A stretch of 15,235 nt of DNA. It comes from Methylophaga sp. GTDB lineage: Bacteria > Pseudomonadota > Gammaproteobacteria > Nitrosococcales > Methylophagaceae. This document shows, piece after piece, positions 1-7,311 of the stretch (positions are counted from its first letter, which is position 1; the number at the start of each line of letters is the position of its first letter). Where the stretch lies: assembly GCA_007117275.1 (NCBI GenBank), contig SKGV01000026.1:1-15235 (forward strand). Reading direction: 5' to 3'. A program made the position numbers and the translations under genes. A model generated the notes under the pieces. It did not search any database and had not been told where the DNA came from. It worked only from the letters and a program-made list of their open reading frames with translations.

Positions 1-503
1 CGGTATTGGTCGCCACCGACGTCGCAGCACGAGGCCTGGATATCAAAGCCTTGGAAATGGTGATTAACTATGAGTTGCCTCGAGATCCTGACAGTTATGT
101 GCATCGCATTGGTCGTACCGGGCGGGCAGGGGAAACCGGCATTGCTGCGAGCATTGTTACGCCCGCAGAAACGCCACGCATAACCGCTATAGACAACACT
201 CTCAAGCAGCAGACACGCTGTGATGTGCTGGCATCATTGAGTCGTGATAAATCATTGACCATGCGAGCACCGATGACCACCCTTCAGCTCGATGCCGGTC
301 GAAAAAGTAAATTACGCCCCGGCGATATTCTCGGTGCATTGACAGGCGATGCCGGTCTGCAAGGCTCGCAGATAGGCAAAATTGATATCTTTGACATGAC
401 CAGCTATGTTGCTGTTGACAATGCGGCTGTGCGCCAAGCATTGAATTATCTCGCGCAAGGCAAAATCAAGGGGCGCAGTGTTCGTGCTCGGCGGCTTCGC
501 TAA
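1..503 (+). CDS. dbpA: ATP-dependent RNA helicase DbpA, C-terminal part (partial, 5' end outside the window)
   Basis: DbpA is a DEAD-box helicase that acts on 23S rRNA (hairpin 92) during large-subunit assembly. The frame is open from base 3, so the gene enters from the left and the TTG at base 6 is not its start. Visible are helicase motif V (VATDVAARGLDI) and motif VI (HRIGRTGRAG). A linker follows, then a C-terminal domain of about 75 residues (from MTTLQLDAGRKSKLRPGDIL to the basic end KGRSVRARRLR), which matches the DbpA RNA-binding domain rather than the tails of RhlE or SrmB. The gene ends with TAA at 501-503, and the next gene starts 8 bases later. The helicase identity is certain, and the DbpA subtype rests on the C-terminal domain. 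Confidence 0.93.
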   Translation, partial: VLVATDVAARGLDIKALEMVINYELPRDPDSYVHRIGRTGRAGETGIAASIVTPAETPRITAIDNTLKQQTRCDVLASLSRDKSLTMRAPMTTLQLDAGRKSKLRPGDILGALTGDAGLQGSQIGKIDIFDMTSYVAVDNAAVRQALNYLAQGKIKGRSVRARRLR

Positions 504-511
504 CCAGCATC

Positions 512-994
512 ATGAAACAACTGGTGTTACAACTCACTTTGCAGCAATGGGAAAAAGCTCAGCAATCGCCTGAACATCAAGCAGCAAGACAACACCAGCC
601 AAAGCGACACAAAATCGAGGCTGACACTATGACCGTGTTGTTTGATGGCCGAGTGCTGCTGGATCAACATGGTGATACTCACACGGCTAATCGAATTCGC
701 TATCAACTGATTCATGATCGTTACCTGCTTATTGATCGATTTCGTGTTGATTTGCAGAGGCTAACCATAGAATTCAAAGCAAGGCTAGAAGCTGAGCTTG
801 CGCATGTTCTGCTGACCACGCTGGAACAGGGCTGGGTTGAGTGCAGCTATCAATGGCGCTATCGCGTTGAAGAGTCAGGGTTTATTTTCTGGCGTTATGA
901 GGCGCTTACCGTTAATGTGGCCAGCGTTGAACAGTTTGACCCTCGACTTTTTCTTCACACCGCACCGGTACAGTCGTTTATGAATCTCATTTAA
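512..994 (+). CDS. Hypothetical soluble protein, 160 aa
   Basis: I do not recognise this protein. It has no signal peptide and no membrane segment. The N-terminal third is rich in Gln, His and Lys (QHQPKRHKIEAD), which could bind nucleic acid or simply be flexible. The rest is a mixed hydrophobic/charged globular stretch rich in aromatic residues (WVECSYQWRYRVEESGFIFW). It starts 8 bases after dbpA and reads in the same direction, so it is probably cotranscribed with it. There is no clear Shine-Dalgarno sequence before the ATG, consistent with translational coupling. Reading frame, length and lack of a good alternative on the other strand make it a likely real gene. A role in RNA metabolism would be guesswork from position alone. 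Confidence 0.7.
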   Translation: MKQLVLQLTLQQWEKAQQSPEHQAARQHQPKRHKIEADTMTVLFDGRVLLDQHGDTHTANRIRYQLIHDRYLLIDRFRVDLQRLTIEFKARLEAELAHVLLTTLEQGWVECSYQWRYRVEESGFIFWRYEALTVNVASVEQFDPRLFLHTAPVQSFMNLI

Positions 995-1040
995 ATAGAG
1001 TCATTGTCAGCGCGTAGATACATACGCATAAGGGGGCCTG

Positions 1041-1328
1041 ATGAACATTAGTTATCTAGTCAGCGTGTTAATGCTGTCTTCGCCAGTACAAGCGCTTGAA
1101 GTTGAAAGTTGTGAGGCCTGGGGTGCCAAGGCGCGTACCTATGCCAGTTGGCGTCTGGAAGGTGTGTCTATTGCCGAAGCCATGCAGCAGACCATCGGCA
1201 ATCGCTCACGTGGCTTGCTGTTACAAGCCTATCAATTGCACATCCCGGATGATTTTCAAGCACAGTTCGAGACCATCAGTGCCTTTGCCGATGACATCTA
1301 CCAACAATGTCTTGATAACGAAGACTGA
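1041..1328 (+). CDS. Small exported protein of unknown function, 95 aa
   Basis: The first 18 or so residues (MNISYLVSVLMLSSPVQA) form a short signal peptide with a likely cleavage after VQA. The mature part is about 77 residues with two cysteines, one near the start (ESCEAW) and one near the end (QQCLDN), which could form a periplasmic disulfide. It is predicted to be mostly helical. A strong ribosome-binding site AAGGGGG at 1030-1036 sits 4 bases before the ATG and supports this start. Its layout resembles small secreted proteins common in gammaproteobacteria, but I cannot name a family. It lies between the dbpA unit and pqqA, all on the + strand. Confidence 0.7.
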   Translation: MNISYLVSVLMLSSPVQALEVESCEAWGAKARTYASWRLEGVSIAEAMQQTIGNRSRGLLLQAYQLHIPDDFQAQFETISAFADDIYQQCLDNED

Positions 1329-1444
1329 GCTGGTTCAGAAAAATCCTGAGCATCTTCAAGTAAATTCCGCTCACTACAGCTGCCGCAGCCGACTATGATG
1401 TGAACCGTACAACCTATGTTATTAAACAACTTGAGGATACCACC

Positions 1445-1516
1445 ATGTGGACTAAACCAGAATATTCAGATATGCGTTTCGGCTTCGAAGTCACAATGTA
1501 CATCTGCAATCGTTAA
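1445..1516 (+). CDS. pqqA: PqqA, pyrroloquinoline quinone precursor peptide, 23 aa
   Basis: PqqA is the ribosomal peptide from which the redox cofactor PQQ is made. PqqE (radical SAM) with PqqD cross-links a Glu and a Tyr of this peptide, which are later excised and oxidised. The 23-codon frame starts MWTKPEYSD, then MRFGFEVTMYICNR, and matches the PqqA pattern MW-K-P--D-R-G-E-T-Y--NR. Glu15 and Tyr19 (E-V-T-M-Y) are the cross-linked pair at the usual positions. The ribosome-binding site TGAGGA at 1432-1437 lies 7 bases before the ATG, and a strong terminator begins 25 bases after the stop, so it can be expressed as a one-gene transcript. No pqqB, C, D or E lies in this window, so it is either a detached or an extra copy. 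Too short for ordinary gene callers. Confidence 0.93.
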   Translation: MWTKPEYSDMRFGFEVTMYICNR

Positions 1517-1541
1517 TTCGATTGACGAAATAGATGAAAAA

Positions 1542-1572
1542 AGCCCCCGGTAGCAATACCGGGGGCTTTTTT
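1542..1572. terminator. Strong intrinsic terminator, bidirectional (pqqA / hisI)
   Basis: A perfect 11-bp GC-rich stem (AGCCCCCGGTA at 1542-1552 with TACCGGGGGCT at 1557-1567) closes on a GCAA tetraloop. It is followed by a T-run at 1567-1573 on the + strand and preceded by an A-run, which gives a T-run on the minus strand. It can stop pqqA from the left and the sufE-pyrC-hisI unit from the right. Confidence 0.93.
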
Positions 1573-1592
1573 TGTGCTTTGAGAGCAGCGCC

Positions 1593-2090
1593 CTAGAGAA
1601 TAGTCGGGTTCTCGGCATCACCATACACTTCCTTGGGATCGAAGGTTTTATGATCTTCGGTAAAGATCAGTCGGTTGCCTTGTGATAATTCAGTCGCCAC
1701 CGGTACCCGTCGGTAAAAACAGGATCGATAGCCAACATGGCAACTGGCACCTGAGCCGGCAACATTGACGCGTATCCAAATAGCATCCTGATCATCATCT
1801 ACACGCATTTCCACGATTTTTTGCACCAGCCCACTGGTGGCACCTTTATGCCAGAGCTTTTGTCTGGAACGACTCCAGTAATGTGCTTCACCAGTTTCAA
1901 TGGTTTTCTGCAAGGCTTCGGCGTTCATATACCCCAGCATCAGCACTTCACCATTGGCGTGATCGGTAGTGATGCAACTGATCAGACCATCGCGATCAAA
2001 TTTGGGGGCCAGTCGATGACCTTCTTCCACTTGTTCGATGGTTTGTCGGGCTGCAAACATGGGATTTTCTGCAAAAGATTTAGTGTTCAT
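1593..2090 (-). CDS. hisI: Phosphoribosyl-AMP cyclohydrolase (HisI) with altered zinc-ligand motif, 165 aa
   Basis: HisI opens the adenine ring of phosphoribosyl-AMP, the third step of histidine synthesis, using zinc and magnesium. Family motifs are clear: HYWSRSRQKLWHKGATSG (70-87) and GASCHVGYRSCFYR (114-127). Zinc ligands C117 and C124 are kept. The usual DCDxD motif, whose Cys is the third zinc ligand, reads D98-D99-D100-Q-D102, so Cys is replaced by Asp while the magnesium-binding Asp residues remain. The protein is about 30-50 residues longer than ordinary HisI, with extra N-terminal and C-terminal segments. The ATG lies inside the end of the dihydroorotase gene (11-base overlap), so translation is probably coupled. 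HisI paralogues are known in zinc-responsive gene sets. I infer a low-zinc or different-metal version, but it could also be the only HisI of the cell. Confidence 0.92.
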   Translation of the reverse strand: MNTKSFAENPMFAARQTIEQVEEGHRLAPKFDRDGLISCITTDHANGEVLMLGYMNAEALQKTIETGEAHYWSRSRQKLWHKGATSGLVQKIVEMRVDDDQDAIWIRVNVAGSGASCHVGYRSCFYRRVPVATELSQGNRLIFTEDHKTFDPKEVYGDAENPTIL

Positions 2091-3471
2091 GATTTATTTC
2101 GTCTGTTTTCCAGCTATGTTCAAATTTAATGGGCATGCCTCGTGGACTGTCCTGCAAGGCTTCGTCACTAACCACGACATGTCCGCGAATAATCGTATGA
2201 ATCGGCCAGCCAGTAATCTGCTTGCCATCATAAGGTGTCCAGCCGCTGATACTGGCGATCCAATCATTGGAGATAGTCCGTTTGGCCGATAGATCAACAA
2301 TGCTCAAATCAGCGTCATAACCAATGGCAATGCGGCCCTTGTTGACCAGACCAAACAAACGGGCAGGGCCAGCACTGGTCAAATCGACCAGACGTTGCAG
2401 CGTTAATCTGCCCTCATGCACATGATTGAGCATGACCGGCAGCAATGTTTGAACGCCTGTCATGCCACTGGGAGAGTCTGGATATTGGCGGGCTTTTTCC
2501 TCAAGCGTATGCGGTGCATGGTCACTGCCAATCACATCCACCAGTCCATTTTCAATGGCCTGCCACAAAGCATCATGATGATGTTTTTCCCGAACCGGTG
2601 GATTCATTTGTGCCAGTGATCCCAGTTGTTCATAGCATTCTGGGGCGGTCATGGTCAGATGATGTGGGGTGACTTCTATGCTGACGTGATCTTTGTGCTG
2701 TGCCAGAAATTCCATTTCATCGGCGGTAGAGACATGCAGAACATGCAAACGCCGGCCAGTTTCCTCAGATAGCTGCACAATTCGGCGGGTAGCCAGAAAT
2801 GCGCTTTCTACATCTCGCCATAAATGGTGTTGTCGTACATCATGACTGCGTTCAACGATTTCACGGCGCTGGCGTAGTCGAGCTTCATCTTCGGCATGAA
2901 TGGCGACGCGACGACTTCCATGCGAAAGGATTTGTCTGAGCACCTCGTCATCATCCGCCAGCAGATCGCCAAACGAGCTGCCCATAAATACCTTGATGCC
3001 ACAGACTCCCGGCAACTTTTCCAGTGCAGCCAATTGGGTTGCATTGACCGCTGAGCCACCGATATAAAAGGCATAGTCGCACCAGGCGTTGCTGTGCGCC
3101 CGATCCAGTTTTTGTTGCAGATCGGCTTTGCTGATAGTGAGTGGCTGGGTATTGGGCATTTCAAACACGGAGGTAATGCCGCCAAGCACAGCGCCGCGTG
3201 TACCTGCCTCAAGGGTTTCTTTGTGTGTCATGCCGGGTTCACGAAAATGCACCTGGGTATCCATCACCCCCGGCAATACATGCAGTCCGACGGCAATAAT
3301 CTGTTGATCAGCCGTCCAACCAGCTTGCAGATCACCCAGGGCCACAATTCGGCCATCCTGACAGGCAATATCAATCTGTTTTTCACCTGAGGGTGTGATA
3401 ACGCGACCATCTGTAATCAGTAAGTCAGCGTGGCGACGATGGAGTGTGTTTTGAAAGTTTTGGCTGCTCAT
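2080..3471 (-). CDS. pyrC: Dihydroorotase-family amidohydrolase (PyrC type) with HxH changed to QxH, 463 aa
   Basis: Dihydroorotase closes carbamoyl-aspartate to dihydroorotate in pyrimidine synthesis. The amidohydrolase core is complete: DTQVHFREPG (71-80), substrate-binding R77 and N107 (EMPNT), K160 (GIKVFMGSS, the likely carboxylated lysine), H192 (AIHAED), H246 (LHVST) and D317 (GSDHAPH). The DxHxH motif that supplies two metal ligands has Gln at the first His (Q73), leaving H75, so the usual two-metal site should lose one ligand. Similar DxQVHFREPG sequences are, as I recall, common in alphaproteobacterial dihydroorotases, so the change need not kill activity. It lies between sufE (93-base gap) and hisI (overlap) on the minus strand. 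PyrC paralogues recur in Zur regulons. An allantoinase or hydantoinase role is less likely given DHAPH and FREPG. No good ribosome-binding site precedes the ATG. Confidence 0.88.
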   Translation of the reverse strand: MSSQNFQNTLHRRHADLLITDGRVITPSGEKQIDIACQDGRIVALGDLQAGWTADQQIIAVGLHVLPGVMDTQVHFREPGMTHKETLEAGTRGAVLGGITSVFEMPNTQPLTISKADLQQKLDRAHSNAWCDYAFYIGGSAVNATQLAALEKLPGVCGIKVFMGSSFGDLLADDDEVLRQILSHGSRRVAIHAEDEARLRQRREIVERSHDVRQHHLWRDVESAFLATRRIVQLSEETGRRLHVLHVSTADEMEFLAQHKDHVSIEVTPHHLTMTAPECYEQLGSLAQMNPPVREKHHHDALWQAIENGLVDVIGSDHAPHTLEEKARQYPDSPSGMTGVQTLLPVMLNHVHEGRLTLQRLVDLTSAGPARLFGLVNKGRIAIGYDADLSIVDLSAKRTISNDWIASISGWTPYDGKQITGWPIHTIIRGHVVVSDEALQDSPRGMPIKFEHSWKTDEINHEH

Positions 3472-3526
3472 AAGGTTTGCCGATTTGATTGATAGTGTTT
3501 AGGCAAAGAACCGCACGTATGTTTTC

Positions 3527-3546
3527 AGATTATTTGCTTATAATCT
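3527..3546. other. Short AT-rich inverted repeat between sufE and pyrC
   Basis: AGATTAT (3527-3533) and ATAATCT (3540-3546) can pair around a 6-base loop in the 93-base gap between sufE and the dihydroorotase gene. It has few GC pairs and no T-run, so it is not a convincing terminator. It could be an mRNA processing site or chance. Confidence 0.25.
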
Positions 3547-3564
3547 CAATGAAAATTCATAAAC

Positions 3565-4011
3565 TTACTGGCTCAGTGTATGGCAATCCGTTGCAAATTC
3601 TTGAATCCGTTCATACATCAACGAGAGTCCATTGGCGCGCTGAGTTGAGAGATTTTCCAGAAGCCCTGTCTGATGCAGAAACCGCGGCGGACAATCAATA
3701 ATCTCCTCAGGCCGCCGGTTTGAATACACCTTGAACATTAGCGCCATCAAACCGGCAACAATCAACGAGTCACTGGTGCCGTCAAAATGCAAAACGCCTT
3801 TGTCATCACAGCTGGAATCAATCCAGACACTGGCCTGACAGCCATATAAGCGGTTGTTTTCTGATTTTTGGCCGGTAAAACTTTTATCGAGTCGACGCCC
3901 CAAATCGACTAGATAGCCATAACGTTCTGTCCACTCACCAAGGTGTTGAAAATCATTGATAATTTGAGTTTGGCAGTCTGTAATTTTCTGGTATTTGTTC
4001 ATTTCGCTCAT
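3565..4011 (-). CDS. sufE: SufE-family Fe-S assembly protein (cysteine desulfurase sulfur acceptor), 148 aa
   Basis: SufE/CsdE proteins take persulfide sulfur from a SufS- or CsdA-type cysteine desulfurase and pass it to an Fe-S scaffold. The fold signature is clear: helical start, then W-E-R-Y-x-Y-L-V-D-L-G-R (27-39), then RLYGCQASVWI (54-64) with C58 in GCQ as the sulfur acceptor. The length of 148 is usual for the family. No suf or csd partner gene is in the window. It is first in a minus-strand unit with the dihydroorotase and hisI, and a perfect palindromic operator lies 63 bases upstream of the ATG, so I infer zinc-responsive control of the whole unit. The ATG at 4011 has no strong ribosome-binding site, and the in-frame ATG at 4002 is a possible alternative start. 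Confidence 0.88.
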   Translation of the reverse strand: MSEMNKYQKITDCQTQIINDFQHLGEWTERYGYLVDLGRRLDKSFTGQKSENNRLYGCQASVWIDSSCDDKGVLHFDGTSDSLIVAGLMALMFKVYSNRRPEEIIDCPPRFLHQTGLLENLSTQRANGLSLMYERIQEFATDCHTLSQ

Positions 4012-4073
4012 CAGATGTTGGTAGCTTTTTAGGCTAGTTGGAACAGATCGTTTTTGGAGCTTGCCTTTTTATA

Positions 4074-4091
4074 GATATGTTATAACATATC
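4074..4091. promoter_or_regulatory. Perfect 18-bp palindrome, Zur-like operator
   Basis: GATATGTTATAACATATC is identical to its own reverse complement. The core TGTTATAACA matches the GTTATA/TATAAC half-sites of proteobacterial Zur boxes (Fur family, zinc-sensing). It lies in the divergent region, 63 bases before sufE and 272 bases before the methyltransferase ATG. Two weaker copies lie before the methyltransferase and the COG0523 gene. The Zur assignment is inference from motif and neighbours, because no regulator gene is in the window. Confidence 0.75.
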
Positions 4092-4325
4092 CTTGTGACT
4101 TGGTTCCAGATATATAGTTTTTTGACTCGCAACCTGCAACGAAGCAACGTTTCAGATTCATCTAGCTACCAGGACAGATGCCGACCCTTGCATGGTTTGG
4201 TGCAGCATTTTCCGCTTGCATGTCTATCGGGTGTCACTGACAAGCAAACCCTGCCATCACGATATTTCCTGGCATCCTAATGCTGTAAATCTGTTGGTTG
4301 AGGGTAAATGATGGGTGACTATATG
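4092..4325. other. Divergent intergenic stretch with no gene seen
   Basis: Together with flanking operators this makes a 351-base gap between sufE and the methyltransferase. A 61-codon open frame here (4095-4280) starts with GTG, lacks a ribosome-binding site and has no protein-like composition, so I do not call it. There are short self-complementary pieces (CCAGGA near 4172 with TCCTGG near 4267; TGTCACTGACA at 4232-4242), but no recognisable riboswitch or small RNA. Confidence 0.5.
4298..4325 (+). promoter_or_regulatory. Candidate sigma-70 promoter of the methyltransferase/TonB/ABC operon
   Basis: TTGAGG (4298-4303) and TATATG (4320-4325) are separated by 16 bases and could be -35 and -10 boxes. 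The predicted start near 4332 falls inside the second operator copy (4326-4343), the expected geometry for repression. The boxes are imperfect, so this is a weak call. Confidence 0.35.
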
Positions 4326-4343
4326 GATACGTTACATCATATC
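4326..4343. promoter_or_regulatory. Second Zur-like operator copy (15 of 18 matches)
   Basis: GATACGTTACATCATATC differs from the perfect palindrome at 4074-4091 at three positions and keeps both outer GATA/TATC ends. It ends 19 bases before the methyltransferase ATG. It also shows that the upstream in-frame GTG at 4315 is not the start, since the operator would lie inside the gene. Confidence 0.65.
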
Positions 4344-4362
4344 ATTAATGGCAAGGATAAAC

Positions 4363-5178
4363 ATGAAACCCGTAATAATAACTGAGCAAAATCCTATCGC
4401 TTCGGTGGGTTTGAAACTCGTGGTGAAGGGGTCACAAATCTGGGATGACCAGCAAGCCGCTTGCTATCTCAAAGGCATTGAGCAGTCTGATTATGCAGAA
4501 AAACTGGGTAATACATTGCTTGAATCGATCGGCAAGCAAACGCAGTTATTAGATATCGGTGCCGGGGCCGGGACAGTCAGCCGTCGCATCCTGGAAAACA
4601 ATGCCCAGTGGACAGCAATAGAACCCAACGCTTTCCTTGCCGATTACCTGACGGCTCACCAATCAATATGGCCATTCCAACTCAATGTCATCCAACAAAG
4701 CTGGCAACAGACGGCGACCGATGATCTTGCTGTGCATGATGCCAGCCTGGCGGCCAATACCAGTGGCCCACTGAGTGAAACACGCGATTTCTGGCATTGG
4801 CAACGCCAGCAGACCAAACGCTTGATGATCTGGATTGTGCCGGCACAGTCGGGCCCACGCGGCAAGTGTTTGAGTGGCTTTTTACCTGTCTCTTTGCACG
4901 GCGAGTCAACGGGGTCGCCAGTTCGAGAAATTCTTGATGCGCTTGGTGATAACTATCAGCCAGATCAACTAGTCACCGTTGACTGGACTTTTCAGCAGAG
5001 CTTTGCTGATTTTCACAGCGCCAATAGTTATTTTCAGCAAGTTTTTAATCCTGCGGCTGATCCTGAAAAGGCCAGCGCGTTGACTGCATATCTGACTTCC
5101 AAATTACAGCCCAATGGTGACGCTTTGCTGGCAAAAGCCGCCAAAAAAAGTGCTGTACTTATCTGGACATTCAATTAG
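4363..5178 (+). CDS. Class I SAM-dependent methyltransferase-like protein, 271 aa, first gene of a metal-uptake operon
   Basis: The SAM-binding motif I is clear: QLLDIGAGAG (61-70), then an acidic residue at the end of the second strand (AIEPNAF, E87). The rest (140-271) is not a recognisable subfamily, so the substrate is unknown. There is no signal peptide, so it is cytoplasmic. I chose the ATG at 4363 because AAGGA (4353-4357) precedes it at 5 bases. The open frame extends to a GTG at 4315, but that stretch covers the operator. It is followed after 9 bases by a TonB-dependent receptor, so they are cotranscribed. Context suggests it modifies or helps make a metal chelator, or acts on something imported. 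This is inference. Confidence 0.8.
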   Translation: MKPVIITEQNPIASVGLKLVVKGSQIWDDQQAACYLKGIEQSDYAEKLGNTLLESIGKQTQLLDIGAGAGTVSRRILENNAQWTAIEPNAFLADYLTAHQSIWPFQLNVIQQSWQQTATDDLAVHDASLAANTSGPLSETRDFWHWQRQQTKRLMIWIVPAQSGPRGKCLSGFLPVSLHGESTGSPVREILDALGDNYQPDQLVTVDWTFQQSFADFHSANSYFQQVFNPAADPEKASALTAYLTSKLQPNGDALLAKAAKKSAVLIWTFN

Positions 5179-5187
5179 GGGAAAATA

Positions 5188-7305
5188 ATGACACGCCATC
5201 GCTCGTTAGTTGCTTTTTATGTATCAATCGGTCTGTTGACCAGCCACAGTACTTCGGTGCTGGCACAACAAGATTTTTCTGTGATCGGCTTAGATGAAAT
5301 GATCGTCACCACTACGGGCAGGGGCGATACACTCAACCAACTTTCATCCACTGTGCAGATTATTTCTGAAGCGCAAATAAGACGATCTTCCGCCCAATCT
5401 GTCACTGACTTGCTGGCCGAGAATGCTGTGGGATTTTTCAGCGAATGGACACCGGCACAGACCTCCATCAACATCCGTGGGGGTGCAACAGATGGACAAG
5501 GTCGTGACTATCGAAGTCAAACGCTGGTACTGCTCAACGGACGTCGAGCTGGTACAGCCAACGTATCCAAGCTCAGTCTTAATGATGTATCGCGCATTGA
5601 AATTATGAGAGGACCATCGTCAGTTGCCTATGGCAGTCAGGCCATCGGCGGTGTTATCAATATCATCACCCGTAATGGCAGCAATACTTCTGGCAGCAGT
5701 GTTAACCTTGCTGCAGGTTCATGGTCACTTAGACAAGGCCATGCGCAGACATCCTATCAAGGTGAAAATACAGACTTCTATCTGGGCATTGGTGGCGGTA
5801 AACGGAGTGATTATGAATCCGGCCGAGGCAGCAGGGAGCGCATGCGCAATACTTCGTGGGAAAGACGCAGTGCCTTAATGTCTGCCGGTGTCAATATTGG
5901 TCATTTAGATCGCGTTGAATTCACCATTCGTACCGATGGTATCTACAACGCCGGATTCAGGGGATCGAGCTGGGCACCCTCGGGTGATGAAGATCGCTTC
6001 AACCACTCACTCGATTTAATCTACGAGGGCATGACCGACAATGCAGCACTGTCTTGGCGCGCTCATGGCTATCTGGTTAGAGACGTTGACCACTTCAAAT
6101 GGGAAAATAGAACCTTTCTCAAACTAGATAATGAGCGAGTATTGGATGTATACGGTCTGAGGCTTATGACTGATTGGCTTGTGCAGCCTTCAACTGAACT
6201 GAGAGTCGGTGCTGACCTTGAATACAGTACGCTTGAAAATGATCGTTCAAACACTCTCAGAAGTACGGGCCGGACAAGTAAGGCAGCTCCTTTTGACAAT
6301 GATCAATCAGAACGTGTTGGCGCATTGTGGGCGGAAATTATTCAGACGGCAATGAATGATCGGTTAACGCTGAGAATGGGCGGTCGTTACACCGATGGCA
6401 AAACCACTTTGAAACCGACCAAAGGACGAAATGATCTGCTACGAAATTCGGAACGCTATGATGAATTTACCTATACCTTGGGATCCGTCTATCGCTTAAC
6501 TGATACCACATCGCTCAGAGCTGGTTATGCAACGGGTTTCAGGGCACCGACCGCCACTGAGCTGGCCGCTGATTTCCAGACATTTGCCGGTTCAACCATT
6601 TTTGGCAATCCCAGACTGGATAATGAATCCAGTCGTCAGTATGAGCTGGGTTTGTCATTCTCAAATAACTGGCTCTACAGTGATATTGCCGTATTCGATA
6701 ACCGCATCAAAGATCGAATTATCACCGGCCCTGAAATAGCAGGCAGACGCAGTTTTGAAAACAATTCTGATGCCATAGAACTCAGAGGTGTTGAGCTGCA
6801 GTTGGAAGCAAACCTGTCATCCTGGCTGGCAACAGATCTGAACTGGCGGGTATTTGCTAATAGTAGCTACCACTTTCATATGCGAGACAGGGGCGTAGAT
6901 GAAACGGCCAATACCAACCGTATTGAACGAATTCATAAATACCAGAGCAGTCTTGGTACTACGCTCGGTCATGAAAAATGGGAGCTTAGCTTCAATGCCA
7001 TCCTCAGAGGGCCGGTCTGGTACAAAACTGAAGAGCGCTTGCTGATACCGACTGCAGAGCCAAACAGAGACTATGTTCATAAAAAATCAGCCTTCTGGGT
7101 GTTGAACATGCGCGGCAGTTATCAGCTCAATCCATCTTTGCAGTTGTATGGCGGTATCAACAATCTGTTAGATAAAAACGAGCATCCATTATTTATCGCG
7201 CTCAACAAGACGCCGTATATTTCAGATCCTGCATTTTCAAGTGGTGGCCGTGGCAACAGTATGCCGGGAAGAGAGTTTTATGCGGGTCTGAAACTGGATT
7301 TCTAA
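5188..7305 (+). CDS. TonB-dependent outer-membrane receptor, BtuB-like, probably for a metal chelate, 705 aa
   Basis: These are 22-strand barrels that import scarce ligands using TonB energy. Seen are a signal peptide (cleavage near SVLA|QQ, residue 26), a TonB box DEMIVT (36-41), and a plug domain (about 45-165) with the typical LVLLNGRR, IEIMRGPSSVAYGSQAIGG and INIIT motifs. A barrel of about 540 residues ends in aromatic Phe (YAGLKLDF), as needed for outer-membrane assembly. AGGGGA at 5177-5182 precedes the ATG at 5188. It is second in the operon, followed after 6 bases by its likely periplasmic partner. It looks most like BtuB/siderophore receptors, but operator and neighbours point to zinc rather than cobalamin. 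I see no long His-rich loop of the kind found in ZnuD, which favours a chelated ligand. Confidence 0.92.
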   Translation: MTRHRSLVAFYVSIGLLTSHSTSVLAQQDFSVIGLDEMIVTTTGRGDTLNQLSSTVQIISEAQIRRSSAQSVTDLLAENAVGFFSEWTPAQTSINIRGGATDGQGRDYRSQTLVLLNGRRAGTANVSKLSLNDVSRIEIMRGPSSVAYGSQAIGGVINIITRNGSNTSGSSVNLAAGSWSLRQGHAQTSYQGENTDFYLGIGGGKRSDYESGRGSRERMRNTSWERRSALMSAGVNIGHLDRVEFTIRTDGIYNAGFRGSSWAPSGDEDRFNHSLDLIYEGMTDNAALSWRAHGYLVRDVDHFKWENRTFLKLDNERVLDVYGLRLMTDWLVQPSTELRVGADLEYSTLENDRSNTLRSTGRTSKAAPFDNDQSERVGALWAEIIQTAMNDRLTLRMGGRYTDGKTTLKPTKGRNDLLRNSERYDEFTYTLGSVYRLTDTTSLRAGYATGFRAPTATELAADFQTFAGSTIFGNPRLDNESSRQYELGLSFSNNWLYSDIAVFDNRIKDRIITGPEIAGRRSFENNSDAIELRGVELQLEANLSSWLATDLNWRVFANSSYHFHMRDRGVDETANTNRIERIHKYQSSLGTTLGHEKWELSFNAILRGPVWYKTEERLLIPTAEPNRDYVHKKSAFWVLNMRGSYQLNPSLQLYGGINNLLDKNEHPLFIALNKTPYISDPAFSSGGRGNSMPGREFYAGLKLDF

Positions 7306-7311
7306 AAGCGC

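Noticed and set aside
4160..4280. Possible cobalamin riboswitch before the BtuB-like operon (CCAGGA-N4-TGCC near 4172, GTCACTG and CCCTGCC near 4233-4255)
   Set aside because: The pieces resemble the B12 box only loosely, and the conserved 5' half (GGTGC, GGGAA, GGTGAAA stems) is missing. The region also lies upstream of the best promoter, so it may not be transcribed.
4095..4280. 61-codon open frame in the divergent intergenic region
   Set aside because: It has a GTG start, no ribosome site and no protein-like pattern, and lies in a regulatory region.
4315..4362. Upstream GTG start for the methyltransferase
   Set aside because: It has no ribosome-binding site and the stretch overlaps the operator copy; the ATG at 4363 has AAGGA at good spacing.
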